NCBI GenBank assembly: GCA_934728255.1
Contig: CAKVEC010000003.1
Coordinates: 186,001-250,000 of the forward strand
From: an uncultured Bacteroidales bacterium
GTDB taxonomy: Bacteria; Bacteroidota; Bacteroidia; Bacteroidales; Paludibacteraceae
DNA: 64,000 nt
Reading direction: 5' to 3'
Position numbers and translations under genes: made by a program. Under the pieces are notes generated by a model. That model was not told the origin of the DNA. It did not search any database and saw nothing but the letters and a program-made list of their open reading frames with translations. Shown here piece after piece: positions 43,177 through 51,477 of the stretch. Numbering within the stretch: the stretch's first letter is position 1; each line of letters opens with the position of its first letter.

Positions 43177-44169
43177 ATGGCAATATTAGATTTCATCAAA
43201 CCTGACAAGGTGATAATGTTGGATTCGAGTGCGACGAAAGGTACTTTCGAATTTCGTCCTCTCGAACCGGGGTATGGTATTACGATAGGCAATGCTATCC
43301 GTCGCGTGCTGCTTGGCTCACTGGAGGGATACGCTATTTGCGCTGTCAAGATCAGCGGTATTGATCATGAATTTGCTACTATCCCCGGTGTCATCACAGA
43401 TGTAACTAATCTCATTCTCAACCTCAAACAGGTTCGCTTCATCCGCAAGGAAGGCTCTGAAGCCAATGGTGAAACCGTTAAACTCCACGTCTCGAATGCG
43501 AAAGCATTCTTGGCGGGTGAGTTGAATTCGGCTCTCCAAAACTTTGAAGTCCTCAATCCGGACCTCCAACTCGCAGAGATGGACGAGGTTGCAGATTTTG
43601 AGATAGAACTGACTATCAATAAGGGACGTGGCTACGTACCCGGAGACGAGAACCGTCATGCCGATGATCCTATCGGTGTACTCGCTATCGACTCCATCTA
43701 CACGCCTATCCGCAATGTTATGATTTCGGTTGACCAGTTCCGTGTCGAGCAACGTACTGACTACGAGAAACTGACTATCGAGATTACCACCGATGGCTCT
43801 ATCACCCCGCAGAAGGCTCTTACAGAGGCTGCTAAAATTCTAATTTACCACTTTATGCTTTTCTCGGACGAGCGTATCGTTCTCGAGGAAGACACAAAGA
43901 AGAATAATAGTGCACTTGATGAGGAAATGCTGCGTATGCGCCAGTTGCTCAACCAAAAACTCCAGGATATGGATCTTAGCGTCCGTGCGCTCAACTGCTT
44001 GAAAGCAGCAGAGGTGGAGACTTTGGGCGAGTTGGTCAAGTATCATCGTTCCGACCTGCTTAAGTTCCGTAATTTCGGTAAGAAGTCTCTCACCGAATTG
44101 GACGAACTGCTTGAGCGTAACGGTTTGGCCTTCGGTATGGATATCTCGCGTTATCGTACTACGGAGTAA
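43177..44169 (+). CDS. rpoA: RNA polymerase alpha subunit
   Basis: 330 residues: N-terminal dimerisation domain (FEFRPLEPGYGITIGNAIRRVLL, read in parts, to about 230) and C-terminal DNA-binding domain (DLSVRALNCLKAAEVETLGELV, in parts, with FRNFGKKSLTELDELL). It assembles with RpoB and RpoC and can contact activators. Eleven nt after rpsD. Confidence 0.98.
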   Translation: MAILDFIKPDKVIMLDSSATKGTFEFRPLEPGYGITIGNAIRRVLLGSLEGYAICAVKISGIDHEFATIPGVITDVTNLILNLKQVRFIRKEGSEANGETVKLHVSNAKAFLAGELNSALQNFEVLNPDLQLAEMDEVADFEIELTINKGRGYVPGDENRHADDPIGVLAIDSIYTPIRNVMISVDQFRVEQRTDYEKLTIEITTDGSITPQKALTEAAKILIYHFMLFSDERIVLEEDTKKNNSALDEEMLRMRQLLNQKLQDMDLSVRALNCLKAAEVETLGELVKYHRSDLLKFRNFGKKSLTELDELLERNGLAFGMDISRYRTTE

Positions 44170-44223
44170 TTATTCAGGGGAGAGATCCCCGTAGTTCCCA
44201 ACTATTAAATTTATAAAACTATT

Positions 44224-44706
44224 ATGAGACATAATAAGAAATTCAATCATCTTAGCCGCAAAGCCAACCATCGTGCTGCTTTGATGTCGAATATGGCCTG
44301 CTCTCTGATTATGCACAAGCGTATTTCGACAACTTTGGCTAAGGCAAAAGCTCTCCGTATGTACGTTGAGCCAATCCTCACTCGTGCGAAAGAGGATAAT
44401 ATGGCGAACCGCCGTCTTGCGTTCAGCCAACTGAAGCAGAAAGAAGTAGTTACCGAATTGTTCCAAAACGTAGGCGAGAAGATCGCTAACCGTCCGGGTG
44501 GTTACACGCGTATTCTCCGCACCGGTTTCCGTTTGGGTGATGCAGCAGAGATGTGTATCATTGAGTTGGTAGACTACAATGATAATATGCTCAAAGAGGC
44601 TAAGAAAGCCACCAAGAAGGCTACTCGTCGTGCCGGCAAGAAGGCAGTGAAAGAAGCCGTTGAGGAGGCTGCTACTGAAGCAACTGAGGCTCCTAAAGCA
44701 GAGTAA
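44224..44706 (+). CDS. rplQ: 50S ribosomal protein L17
   Basis: 160 residues, longer than the usual 120-130. The core (MRHNKKFNHLSRKANHRAAL to FRLGDAAEMCIIELVDYN) is normal; the last 30 residues are a Lys/Ala then Glu/Ala-rich tail. L17 lies near the tunnel exit. It ends the ribosomal supercluster and a hairpin follows. Confidence 0.97.
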   Translation: MRHNKKFNHLSRKANHRAALMSNMACSLIMHKRISTTLAKAKALRMYVEPILTRAKEDNMANRRLAFSQLKQKEVVTELFQNVGEKIANRPGGYTRILRTGFRLGDAAEMCIIELVDYNDNMLKEAKKATKKATRRAGKKAVKEAVEEAATEATEAPKAE

Positions 44707-45149
44707 TTTCTCTAAACAAGGAACAAGGAGCAAGGAATAAAGACTTACACAACTGTCTTTGCTCCTTGCTCCTTGACTTTTATATCTACCCATCTGCAAG
44801 TGCAACCGTATGGTGAAAAATGCCGCTACAGATGCAATATGCTGAAAAACGCCGCTGATAATTATAGCGGAAACATATCATAAAGATACAATGGCATGGT
44901 ACGCCGCTAAGTGTGGTACACCACTAATAGTATGGTGGAGCATTATCAGCCGGCAATATAGTGAAAAAAATGTCGCTAATGATGCAAATGATATGGTGGA
45001 AGCACTATATAAAAAGGCAGCAGGCAGGATGGGGCAGAGATATAAGAGAAACAACAATAGATAGAATAGAGGAGTAAATAGAGAGTAGAGCAATAGGGTA
45101 GGAAATATAGATAGTTAGTAGAAAAAAGTAATATCAAAAATAACAAATT
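44707..45149. other. Gap after rplQ with degenerate repeats
   Basis: 443 bp without a credible gene. After the hairpin at 44724-44774 come three loose repeats of GTGAAAAATGCCGCTA followed by GATGCA (about 44813, 44841 and 44966), with GGTACGCCGCTAAGTGTGGTACACC between them (a partial palindrome). These look like a decaying repeat family. No promoter match for the next gene was found. Confidence 0.55.
44724..44774 (+). terminator. Long hairpin after rplQ
   Basis: CAAGGAGCAAGGAATAAAGAC pairs, apart from two internal mismatches, with GTCTTTGCTCCTTGCTCCTTG around a 10-nt loop. It likely ends the alpha block. The arms are made of the AAGGAGC microrepeat. Confidence 0.65.
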
Positions 45150-46526
45150 ATGTTACTTGATTTGACACAACATAACGCTGCCAAGACCACGATTGACAAC
45201 TGCAAGCCGGGTGATACCGTTACGGTAAGCGGTATGATTCACAATGTACGCGTTACCAAGTGGGGTGGCTTTATCATTCTGCGCAAGTCGCGCGGTTTGC
45301 TGCAGGCAGTAGTACAGAACGAAACATCGCATTTCTATGACGAGAACGGCGAGGAAATAGCACTCAACGGACTTTGCCGCGAGATGGCGGTAACGATCGA
45401 GGGAACAGTGAACGAGGCAAAGATTAAAGACCCCGCAGCGTTCTACAATACGATTGAGATTGCTGTATCGACTGTGCGTGTTCTCTCGCGTCCGACAACC
45501 TCGGAGGTAGTGGATATCAATGCGCTGAAATTTGGCGATGAGGAAACGATGCTGCGCTTTAAGTTCGACAATCGTCAGGTTACGCTCCGTAACCCGCGAG
45601 ATATGGCGATACTGAAAGTGCAATCGACCATAGCCAAGGCGTTTGCTGATTTCTTGACAGAGAACGGCTTTACGCAGATCTATACCCCGAAGATTGTGTC
45701 GGAGGGGGCAGAAGGCGGTGCCAATGTATTCAAGTTGGACTATTTTGGCAAACAGGTCTATCTGGCGCAGTCGCCACAGTTCTACAAACAGATAGGTGTG
45801 GGTGTGTATGAGCGTGTGTTTGAGATTGCACCGGCATACCGTGCCGAGAAGCACAACACATCGCGCCACTTGAACGAGTATATCTCGCTTGATGTGGAGA
45901 TGGGCTTTATCAAAGGGCAGGAGGATGTGATGACCCTGGAGGCTGCATTGCTGCATTATATCATCAACCGTGTGGAAAAGGATTGTGCACACGAACTGAA
46001 CCTGCTCGGTGCTACGGCTCCGAAACTGCCGACCAATGTGCCGGCATGGAAACTGAGCGAGGTACACGAGATACTTTTTGAGAACCACCTGACGGAGGAA
46101 GACCACAGGGGTGAGGACGACCTGGCTCCCGAGGAGGAACGCGCTATCTGCAAGTATGCTTTGGAGAAATACGGTTCGGACTTTGTGTTCGTTACCCATT
46201 TCCCGAGCCAGCACCGTGCGTTCTATGCTATGGACGACCCCGAAGACCCGTCGCTCACATTGAGTTTCGACCTATTGATGCGCGGTCTGGAGATTACCTC
46301 GGGCGGTCAGCGTATTCATAAGGAGCAGGACTATCGCGAGAAGATGCTGCGCCGCGGTATGAACCCCGATAATTTCCGTTTCTACCTTGACACATTCCGC
46401 AACGGTATGCCGCCTCACGGAGGTTTTGCCATCGGTCTGGAGCGTATCACGGCATGTTTCTTAGGCATTGCCAACGTAAAGGAATGTTCGATGTTCCCCC
46501 GCGATATCAATCGTGTGGCACCATAA
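45150..46526 (+). CDS. aspS: Aspartyl-tRNA synthetase of archaeal type, probably tRNA(Asp)/tRNA(Asn)
   Basis: 458 residues, much shorter than the bacterial AspRS (about 590) because the GAD insertion is absent. An N-terminal OB-fold anticodon domain precedes a class II core with LAQSPQFYKQI, motif 2 FEIAPAYRAEKHNTSRHLNEY, LEITSGGQRIH, and motif 3 PPHGGFAIGLERIT, ending MFPRDINRVAP. These match archaeal/eukaryal AspRS rather than AsnRS. In the OB fold, where discriminating archaeal enzymes have Trp (Trp26 in Thermococcus), this has His31 (SGMIHNVR), as in non-discriminating enzymes that also make Asp-tRNA(Asn) for the GatCAB amidotransferase. Whether gatCAB or another aspS exists cannot be seen in this window. 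Confidence 0.88.
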   Translation: MLLDLTQHNAAKTTIDNCKPGDTVTVSGMIHNVRVTKWGGFIILRKSRGLLQAVVQNETSHFYDENGEEIALNGLCREMAVTIEGTVNEAKIKDPAAFYNTIEIAVSTVRVLSRPTTSEVVDINALKFGDEETMLRFKFDNRQVTLRNPRDMAILKVQSTIAKAFADFLTENGFTQIYTPKIVSEGAEGGANVFKLDYFGKQVYLAQSPQFYKQIGVGVYERVFEIAPAYRAEKHNTSRHLNEYISLDVEMGFIKGQEDVMTLEAALLHYIINRVEKDCAHELNLLGATAPKLPTNVPAWKLSEVHEILFENHLTEEDHRGEDDLAPEEERAICKYALEKYGSDFVFVTHFPSQHRAFYAMDDPEDPSLTLSFDLLMRGLEITSGGQRIHKEQDYREKMLRRGMNPDNFRFYLDTFRNGMPPHGGFAIGLERITACFLGIANVKECSMFPRDINRVAP

Positions 46527-46547
46527 AAAACAGGAAGAATATATGAC

Positions 46548-46587
46548 AAAAACGACCATTTGACCTCGTGTCAGATGGTCGTTTTTT
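46548..46587 (+). terminator. Intrinsic terminator after aspS
   Basis: AAAAACGACCATTTGAC pairs with GTCAGATGGTCGTTTTTT (one G-T pair) around CTCGT, ending in a T run. It lies about 20 nt after the aspS stop. Confidence 0.88.
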
Positions 46588-46654
46588 AGTGTGTTTATTG
46601 TATAAAAAGTGAATATTGTGCATAAAATAGCGGCTTAAACACATTGTAAAATGC

Positions 46655-46739
46655 AATTCTTTCTACGTCCTTTCTACGTCCTTTCTACGTCTTTTCTACG
46701 TAATTGGTATTACGAAGTACAGGCATTGTATATTCTGCA
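46655..46739 (-). repeat. Dispersed intergenic element with 11-bp array, copy 2 (inverted)
   Basis: Read on the minus strand it gives CCTGTACTTCGTAATACC, then four 11-bp ACGTAGAAA-type units (46701-46658) and GAATT. It corresponds to 14199-14260, which has three units. The array therefore differs in copy number between loci. Confidence 0.78.
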
Positions 46740-46774
46740 TATTTCTTGTATAGACAGGTGTGTGGCTGTGGGGG

Positions 46775-46806
46775 TTGCGTATGTCGGATTTTTGCTGTAC
46801 CTTTGC
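46775..46806 (+). promoter_or_regulatory. Bacteroidota-type promoter for the surface-protein pair
   Basis: TTGC at 46775 and TACCTTTGC at 46798-46806, 23 nt apart. The start codon is at 46876. The leader contains AATGCAC-family words (about 46818-46850). Confidence 0.75.
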
Positions 46807-46875
46807 GTTCTATTTATGACAATGCACAATTTACAATGTACAATGCGTAATGAAATATATAATGACCCAAACAAT

Positions 46876-47739
46876 ATGAAGAAACACAACAATTTATTAT
46901 GGTTTGTAATGCTTTTTGTGCTCTGTGGGAGCGTGGGGAGCATAGAGGCAGAGGACTGGACACGCGTAACCGATGTGTCGGTGTTGGCAGCGGGCGACCG
47001 TATCGTAATGGCTTGTCCGAGCAAGGGCGTCGCCGCCGGTGAGTTGGACGCAAGCAAGAAGATGCTGACGAGCGTAGCCGCCACTTTTTCGGAAGACGAG
47101 TCGATAATGACCTCGGAGGGCAAAGCGCAGGTATTCATCATAGGCGGCAAGAACGGCGTATGGACGCTGGCTACACCCTCCGGGGAACTGCTCAGTGCGT
47201 CGGATACGAAGAGCGTGGGCTACGGGCTGACCACCCATACATGGGCTATCTCGGTGGATGACAACGGTTTGGCAACTGTGCAATGTACGAACACCCAATA
47301 CGGGCGTTTTCTCTACAACGTGAATAGTCCTCGATTTACAACTTACACGAGCAAGACCACGGCGGTTATGCTGCTGCCTACGCTTTATCGCAAGGGTTAC
47401 AAGGAGTATCATTTTGAGTACCAGGGTTATACGGAGAAGACTACCCGTTGCCAGGAGTATGCTTATGCAGAAGGCACACAGATAACGCTCTCGACGGGCG
47501 AGCCGATCAAAGAGGGCTATACGTTTGCAGGATGGCTGTTCGGCGGCAAGATATACCAGCCCGGTGAGGTGTTTACGATGCCGGCAGAAGACGTGTCGCT
47601 GGTAGCACAATGGAAAAGTGGCGAGACCGGTTTGCGCGAGACGGAGACGGCTGCAAAGGCAAAGAAGGTGCTGCGGGATAACACTCTCTATATAGAGAAA
47701 GACGGAAACTTGTATGATGTATTAGGAAACAAACACTGA
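46876..47739 (+). CDS. Secreted protein with InlB-type repeat and sorting-like C-terminus
   Basis: 287 residues from ATG 46876 (MKKHNNLLWFVMLFVLCGS, signal peptide; likely cut near IEA). The longer frame upstream runs through repeats and was rejected. The middle has no recognised fold. The region HFEYQGYTEKT to FTMPAEDVSLVAQWKSG resembles an InlB B-repeat (KEGYTFAGWLFGGKIY). The C-terminus NTLYIEKDGNLYDVLGNKH resembles short sorting-like ends of Bacteroidales surface proteins. The next gene starts 2 nt later, suggesting one transcript. Probably exported; function unknown. Confidence 0.72.
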   Translation: MKKHNNLLWFVMLFVLCGSVGSIEAEDWTRVTDVSVLAAGDRIVMACPSKGVAAGELDASKKMLTSVAATFSEDESIMTSEGKAQVFIIGGKNGVWTLATPSGELLSASDTKSVGYGLTTHTWAISVDDNGLATVQCTNTQYGRFLYNVNSPRFTTYTSKTTAVMLLPTLYRKGYKEYHFEYQGYTEKTTRCQEYAYAEGTQITLSTGEPIKEGYTFAGWLFGGKIYQPGEVFTMPAEDVSLVAQWKSGETGLRETETAAKAKKVLRDNTLYIEKDGNLYDVLGNKH

Positions 47740-47741
47740 TT

Positions 47742-49457
47742 ATGAAAAAGCGAATTATTCTTTCTGCTCTGGCTATTGCCACTGCCCTTACGATAGATGC
47801 TGTACCTGCTTACCGCGGTTGGCAAACCAGGACCCAGCCCGACGGCACAACGATACAGGTGCGGCAGAACGGCGATGAGGTGTATCACTATTTCACCAAC
47901 ACAAAGGGTGATATCGTGCGTATGGATGCGGACGGCTATTGGCGTGTGGTAGAGAAACAACCGACGGCGGAGACTATCCGTGCACGGCGTGCAAAAGCGC
48001 ACCGCCAGCCCCGCCGTGTTGGCGGCATCAACTTGGCCCCGCGCGGGTTGTTTATTTTGGTTAATTTTGCCGACACCCAATACCAGTCGGGCAACACACC
48101 GGCACAGATGGACTCGATGATGAACGCTGTGAATTATACGTATGGCAGTTCGTACGGGTCGGCACGGAAATACTTTATCGACCAATCGAACGGAGTCTAT
48201 ACGCCGACATTTGATGTAGTGGGGCCTGTTACACTCACCAAGCAGGCGGCTTACTATGGTGAGAATGCCGGCGGAGAGGAAGGACAAGATATGTACCCCG
48301 GTGATATGGTGATAGAGGCGTGCAAGTTGGCAAAATCGCAGTTCGGTGTGGACTTTACACAATATGACAACGACCACGACGGTGAAGTGGATTTTGTATA
48401 TATCATTTATGCGGGCAAAGGCGAAGCGGACGGCGGGGGCACCAATACCATTTGGCCGCACAACTGGAATATAGAGTCGGCAATCTATTACGGCAACTGC
48501 ACTTATACGGCAGCGGAATGCAAGGTGGACGGACTGAGTATCAACAACTATGCCTGCTCGGGCGAGTTGAACGGGCAGACAGGCGACCGCAACGGTATCG
48601 GCACGCTTTGCCACGAGTTCGGACACGTATTGGGACTGCCGGATTTCTACGATACCGACTATGGAAGTAACTATACTACCGGAAGGACGCCCGGCGATTG
48701 GGATATAATGGATAGCGGCAGTTACAACGGCGACGGTTGCTGTCCGCCGAACTACAGTGCGTTTGAGAAGTATTTCTTCGGTTGGGCAGCCCCGATCAAT
48801 CCCGGTGCGGACGGGCAGGGATTGACGCTTTACCCCGCAGGCGATGCGCAATACCAAGCCTATCAAGTGAATGCATCGGGGGCGTTGCAGGCGGTGACGA
48901 CTGAGGGACTGAACTACTACATCGAGAACCGGCAGCAGACAGGTTGGGACCAATACCTGCCCGGGCATGGTATGATTGTCTGGTATGTGAACTATAGTCA
49001 GACGGCATGGGACAGCAATACGCCGAACAATACAACCTCTTACCCACGCTACACAGTGGAGTCGGCAAGCGGATACACGACCAATATAGGGGCGGCACGT
49101 GATCCGTTCCCCGGTAAGGGCAATGTTACCGTGTGGTCGAAGATATCGGGTACTCCACTGAAAGATATACGGGAGGAGAATGGCTTGATAATGCTTACCT
49201 ACAAAGATGTGTTCTTGGGCTATACGGTGAATTGGGTAGCCGACGGCGAGACGATAGAGAGCAAGGTCTATACCGAGGCGGGCGCACCGCTCGAGATGCC
49301 GACGGCTACTGTTACGCCCTGTGAGGGAATGCGTTTGATAGGCTGGACCACCGAGGCGGACTACCACGACCCGTTTGTGCTGCCCGAAGACCTATTTACG
49401 GATGCAGAGGGCAAAAACGTAACCAACCATACCACGTATTATGCTGTATTTGAGTGA
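47742..49457 (+). CDS. M6-family secreted metalloprotease
   Basis: 571 residues. A signal peptide (MKKRIILSALAIATALTIDA) is followed by a propeptide region with GDEVYHYFTNTKGDIVRMDADGYW (read in parts), then a catalytic domain with HEFGH at 291-295 (LCHEFGHVLGLPDFYD) in the M6 pattern of immune-inhibitor-A-like proteases, and QYDNDHDGEVDFVYI. The C-terminus has an InlB-like repeat (MRLIGWTTEADYHDPF). It ends YAVFE without a clear sorting motif. It is cotranscribed with the preceding gene. Likely an extracellular protease; its substrate is unknown. Confidence 0.9.
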   Translation: MKKRIILSALAIATALTIDAVPAYRGWQTRTQPDGTTIQVRQNGDEVYHYFTNTKGDIVRMDADGYWRVVEKQPTAETIRARRAKAHRQPRRVGGINLAPRGLFILVNFADTQYQSGNTPAQMDSMMNAVNYTYGSSYGSARKYFIDQSNGVYTPTFDVVGPVTLTKQAAYYGENAGGEEGQDMYPGDMVIEACKLAKSQFGVDFTQYDNDHDGEVDFVYIIYAGKGEADGGGTNTIWPHNWNIESAIYYGNCTYTAAECKVDGLSINNYACSGELNGQTGDRNGIGTLCHEFGHVLGLPDFYDTDYGSNYTTGRTPGDWDIMDSGSYNGDGCCPPNYSAFEKYFFGWAAPINPGADGQGLTLYPAGDAQYQAYQVNASGALQAVTTEGLNYYIENRQQTGWDQYLPGHGMIVWYVNYSQTAWDSNTPNNTTSYPRYTVESASGYTTNIGAARDPFPGKGNVTVWSKISGTPLKDIREENGLIMLTYKDVFLGYTVNWVADGETIESKVYTEAGAPLEMPTATVTPCEGMRLIGWTTEADYHDPFVLPEDLFTDAEGKNVTNHTTYYAVFE

Positions 49458-49474
49458 TTTTGGGGTAGGAAAGA

Positions 49475-49507
49475 ACGTTAATTATCGTGTAATTGGACGT
49501 TAATTAT
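49475..49507. repeat. Quasi-11-bp TTAATT repeat
   Basis: ACGTTAATTAT, CGTGTAATTGG, ACGTTAATTAT: three 11-bp units. AT-rich and short, so weaker than the other arrays, but the period is the same. Confidence 0.4.
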
Positions 49508-49540
49508 TATTGAACCATTCATTTTAGAGTCTTGAATTAT

Positions 49541-49620
49541 AAAGCCTTATCGGGTGTCGGTTTGCGGTCGCTTTGCTTCCAACGCACTGCGTTGCAAGCC
49601 GATTCCCGATAAGGCTTTAA
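49541..49620. repeat. 80-bp foldback element
   Basis: TAAAGCCTTATCGGGTGTCGG (49541-49561) is nearly the complement of CCGATTCCCGATAAGGCTTTA (49600-49620). The interior contains CAACGCA-C-TGCGTTG, a second perfect hairpin. It lies between the M6 protease and the next gene. It may terminate the protease transcript or be a mobile foldback. Confidence 0.6.
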
Positions 49621-49653
49621 TATGGGCATTTATGGAGACTTACCCCAAAGCGG

Positions 49654-49686
49654 TTTGCGTATTCGGGGAAAAATGTGTATCTTTGC
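49654..49686 (+). promoter_or_regulatory. Bacteroidota-type promoter
   Basis: TTTG at 49654 and TATCTTTGC at 49678-49686, at normal spacing; the ATG follows at 49723. Confidence 0.72.
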
Positions 49687-49722
49687 ACGTTTGTTTTGGA
49701 TTTTTAGAAAGATACGACAGAT

Positions 49723-51477
49723 ATGAAGTACAATTGGACTTTTGCGAATGTAGGCGGGACTACCCGCGTGAAGATTCAGTCGGGCGAAGATATCCGCCAC
49801 TTGGGGGAGTTGGATCAGAAGATGTGGACGGTGCTTTCCTGCCCCACTACGGGATTGGAGATCAGCGAGGAGAGCCTGAAACTGATAGACATAGACGGCG
49901 ATGGCAAACTGCGCGTGAAAGAGGTGGTGCAGACCGCCGATTGGTTGTGCAGCATGCTGCGCAACCCGGAGAGCCTGCTCGCGGGCAAAGCCGAGGTGGC
50001 ATTGGCGAATATAGCCGATGAGGCACTGCTTGCTGTTGCAGAGCAAGTGGCAGGCGGCAAGGAGACGGTTACGTTAGCGGATGTGGACGCGGCTATTGCG
50101 GGCGTTACCATTGAAGCACAGGCGGCTCCCGAGGCACCTTTTGCCGCAGATGTGATAGCGGCATACAAAGCCAAACAGGCGGAATATGCCGCCTACTATG
50201 AGCAGGAGAAACTGCAGCAGTTGGGACTTGCCACCATAGCCGAAGACGCTGCCAAACCCGGTTTGCCGGAGACAGAGTTTGCGGAGATGGGCAACAAGAT
50301 TGCCGCTTACGAGGCCGGTACGGCGGCAGCCAACGATGCGAATGCAAAGGCTTTGGCGGCAGCGCAAGCGCAATATATGCCGCTGCGTAAGTTGCTGCTG
50401 CTCAGCCGCGATTTCTATCGTTTGCTGCGTAACTTTATCACCTTTGAGGATTTCTACGACAAGAACCAGACCACCAAGGCGATATTTCAGGCGGGTACGC
50501 TCATTATCGACCAGCGTGCCTGCTCGCTGTGCGTGCGTGTGAACGATATGGCAAAGCAGAACGCACAGGCAGGACTGAGCGGTATGTATCTGATTTACTG
50601 CGACTGCGAGAGCAAGAAACTTGGCAAGAAAATGCAGATTGCGGCGGCGATGACCGTAGGGGGAATACGCAATCTGTCGGTGGGCAAGAACGCCCTGTTC
50701 TATGACAACGAGGGCAACGACTGGGATGCGGTGGTAACGAAGATTATCGACAATCCGATTTCTATCAGTCAGGCATTCTGGAGTCCGTATCGCAAGTTCG
50801 GCGCATGGGTAACCGACTTGATCAACAAGTCGGCAGCCGAGAAAGACAGCAAAGTGTTCTCGGAAGCAACTGCCAAAGTCCAAGAGAATGCAGGCAAGAC
50901 ACCCGCTGAAGGCGAGAAACCTAAACCGCAGGCATTTGATATAGCGAAGTTTGCCGGTATCTTTGCGGCTATTGGTATGGCTGTCGGATATATCGGGGCG
51001 TTCTTTACCAGCGTGATAGGCGGTTTTGCCGAACTCAAATGGTGGCAGGATATTTTGGCAGTACTGGGGATTGTGTTGGTTATCAGCGGTCCGTCGATGT
51101 TTCTGGCTTGGACGAAACTGCGCAAACGCAACCTCGCTCCCGTGCTGAATGCCAACGGTTGGGCAATCAATGCGGAGGTAATGGTTAGTGTGATGTTTGG
51201 CGCAACGCTTACGCAGCAGGCACAGTTCCCGATGCTCCAGTTGGTGGATCCGTTGGCAAAGAAAGGTATGCCGGCATGGAAGAAATGGCTGATTTCTATT
51301 GCGTCCGTACTGGTGGTGTTGCTCGGTTTGTGGCTTGGCAACCTGCTGAATTGGTGCAAACTGCCCAGTCCGCTGCCTTGCTTCCACAAAGAGCAGGTAG
51401 AAGAGACGGTAGTAGAAACACCCGCTGTTGAAGAAGCCCCCGCAGAAGTAGTCGTAATAGAGGAGGGCACAAAATGA
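49723..51477 (+). CDS. Membrane protein of unknown function with an EF-hand-like loop
   Basis: 584 residues. Near the N-terminus DIDGDGKLRVKEV (about residues 64-76) fits an EF-hand calcium loop. A long Ala/Glu/Gln-rich region (about 100-230) follows, then CSLCVRVND and YCDCESKKLGKK, and two hydrophobic segments near residues 410-460 and 525-545. The C-terminus is Val/Glu/Ala-rich. I recognise the type as an uncharacterised Bacteroidota protein but can name no function. The next gene overlaps its end by 4 nt (ATGA), so the two are probably expressed together. Confidence 0.75.
   Translation: MKYNWTFANVGGTTRVKIQSGEDIRHLGELDQKMWTVLSCPTTGLEISEESLKLIDIDGDGKLRVKEVVQTADWLCSMLRNPESLLAGKAEVALANIADEALLAVAEQVAGGKETVTLADVDAAIAGVTIEAQAAPEAPFAADVIAAYKAKQAEYAAYYEQEKLQQLGLATIAEDAAKPGLPETEFAEMGNKIAAYEAGTAAANDANAKALAAAQAQYMPLRKLLLLSRDFYRLLRNFITFEDFYDKNQTTKAIFQAGTLIIDQRACSLCVRVNDMAKQNAQAGLSGMYLIYCDCESKKLGKKMQIAAAMTVGGIRNLSVGKNALFYDNEGNDWDAVVTKIIDNPISISQAFWSPYRKFGAWVTDLINKSAAEKDSKVFSEATAKVQENAGKTPAEGEKPKPQAFDIAKFAGIFAAIGMAVGYIGAFFTSVIGGFAELKWWQDILAVLGIVLVISGPSMFLAWTKLRKRNLAPVLNANGWAINAEVMVSVMFGATLTQQAQFPMLQLVDPLAKKGMPAWKKWLISIASVLVVLLGLWLGNLLNWCKLPSPLPCFHKEQVEETVVETPAVEEAPAEVVVIEEGTK

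Noticed and set aside
46651..46875. N-terminal extension of the secreted protein at 46876
   Set aside because: It would translate through the 11-bp array and promoter; the ATG at 46876 gives a normal signal peptide.
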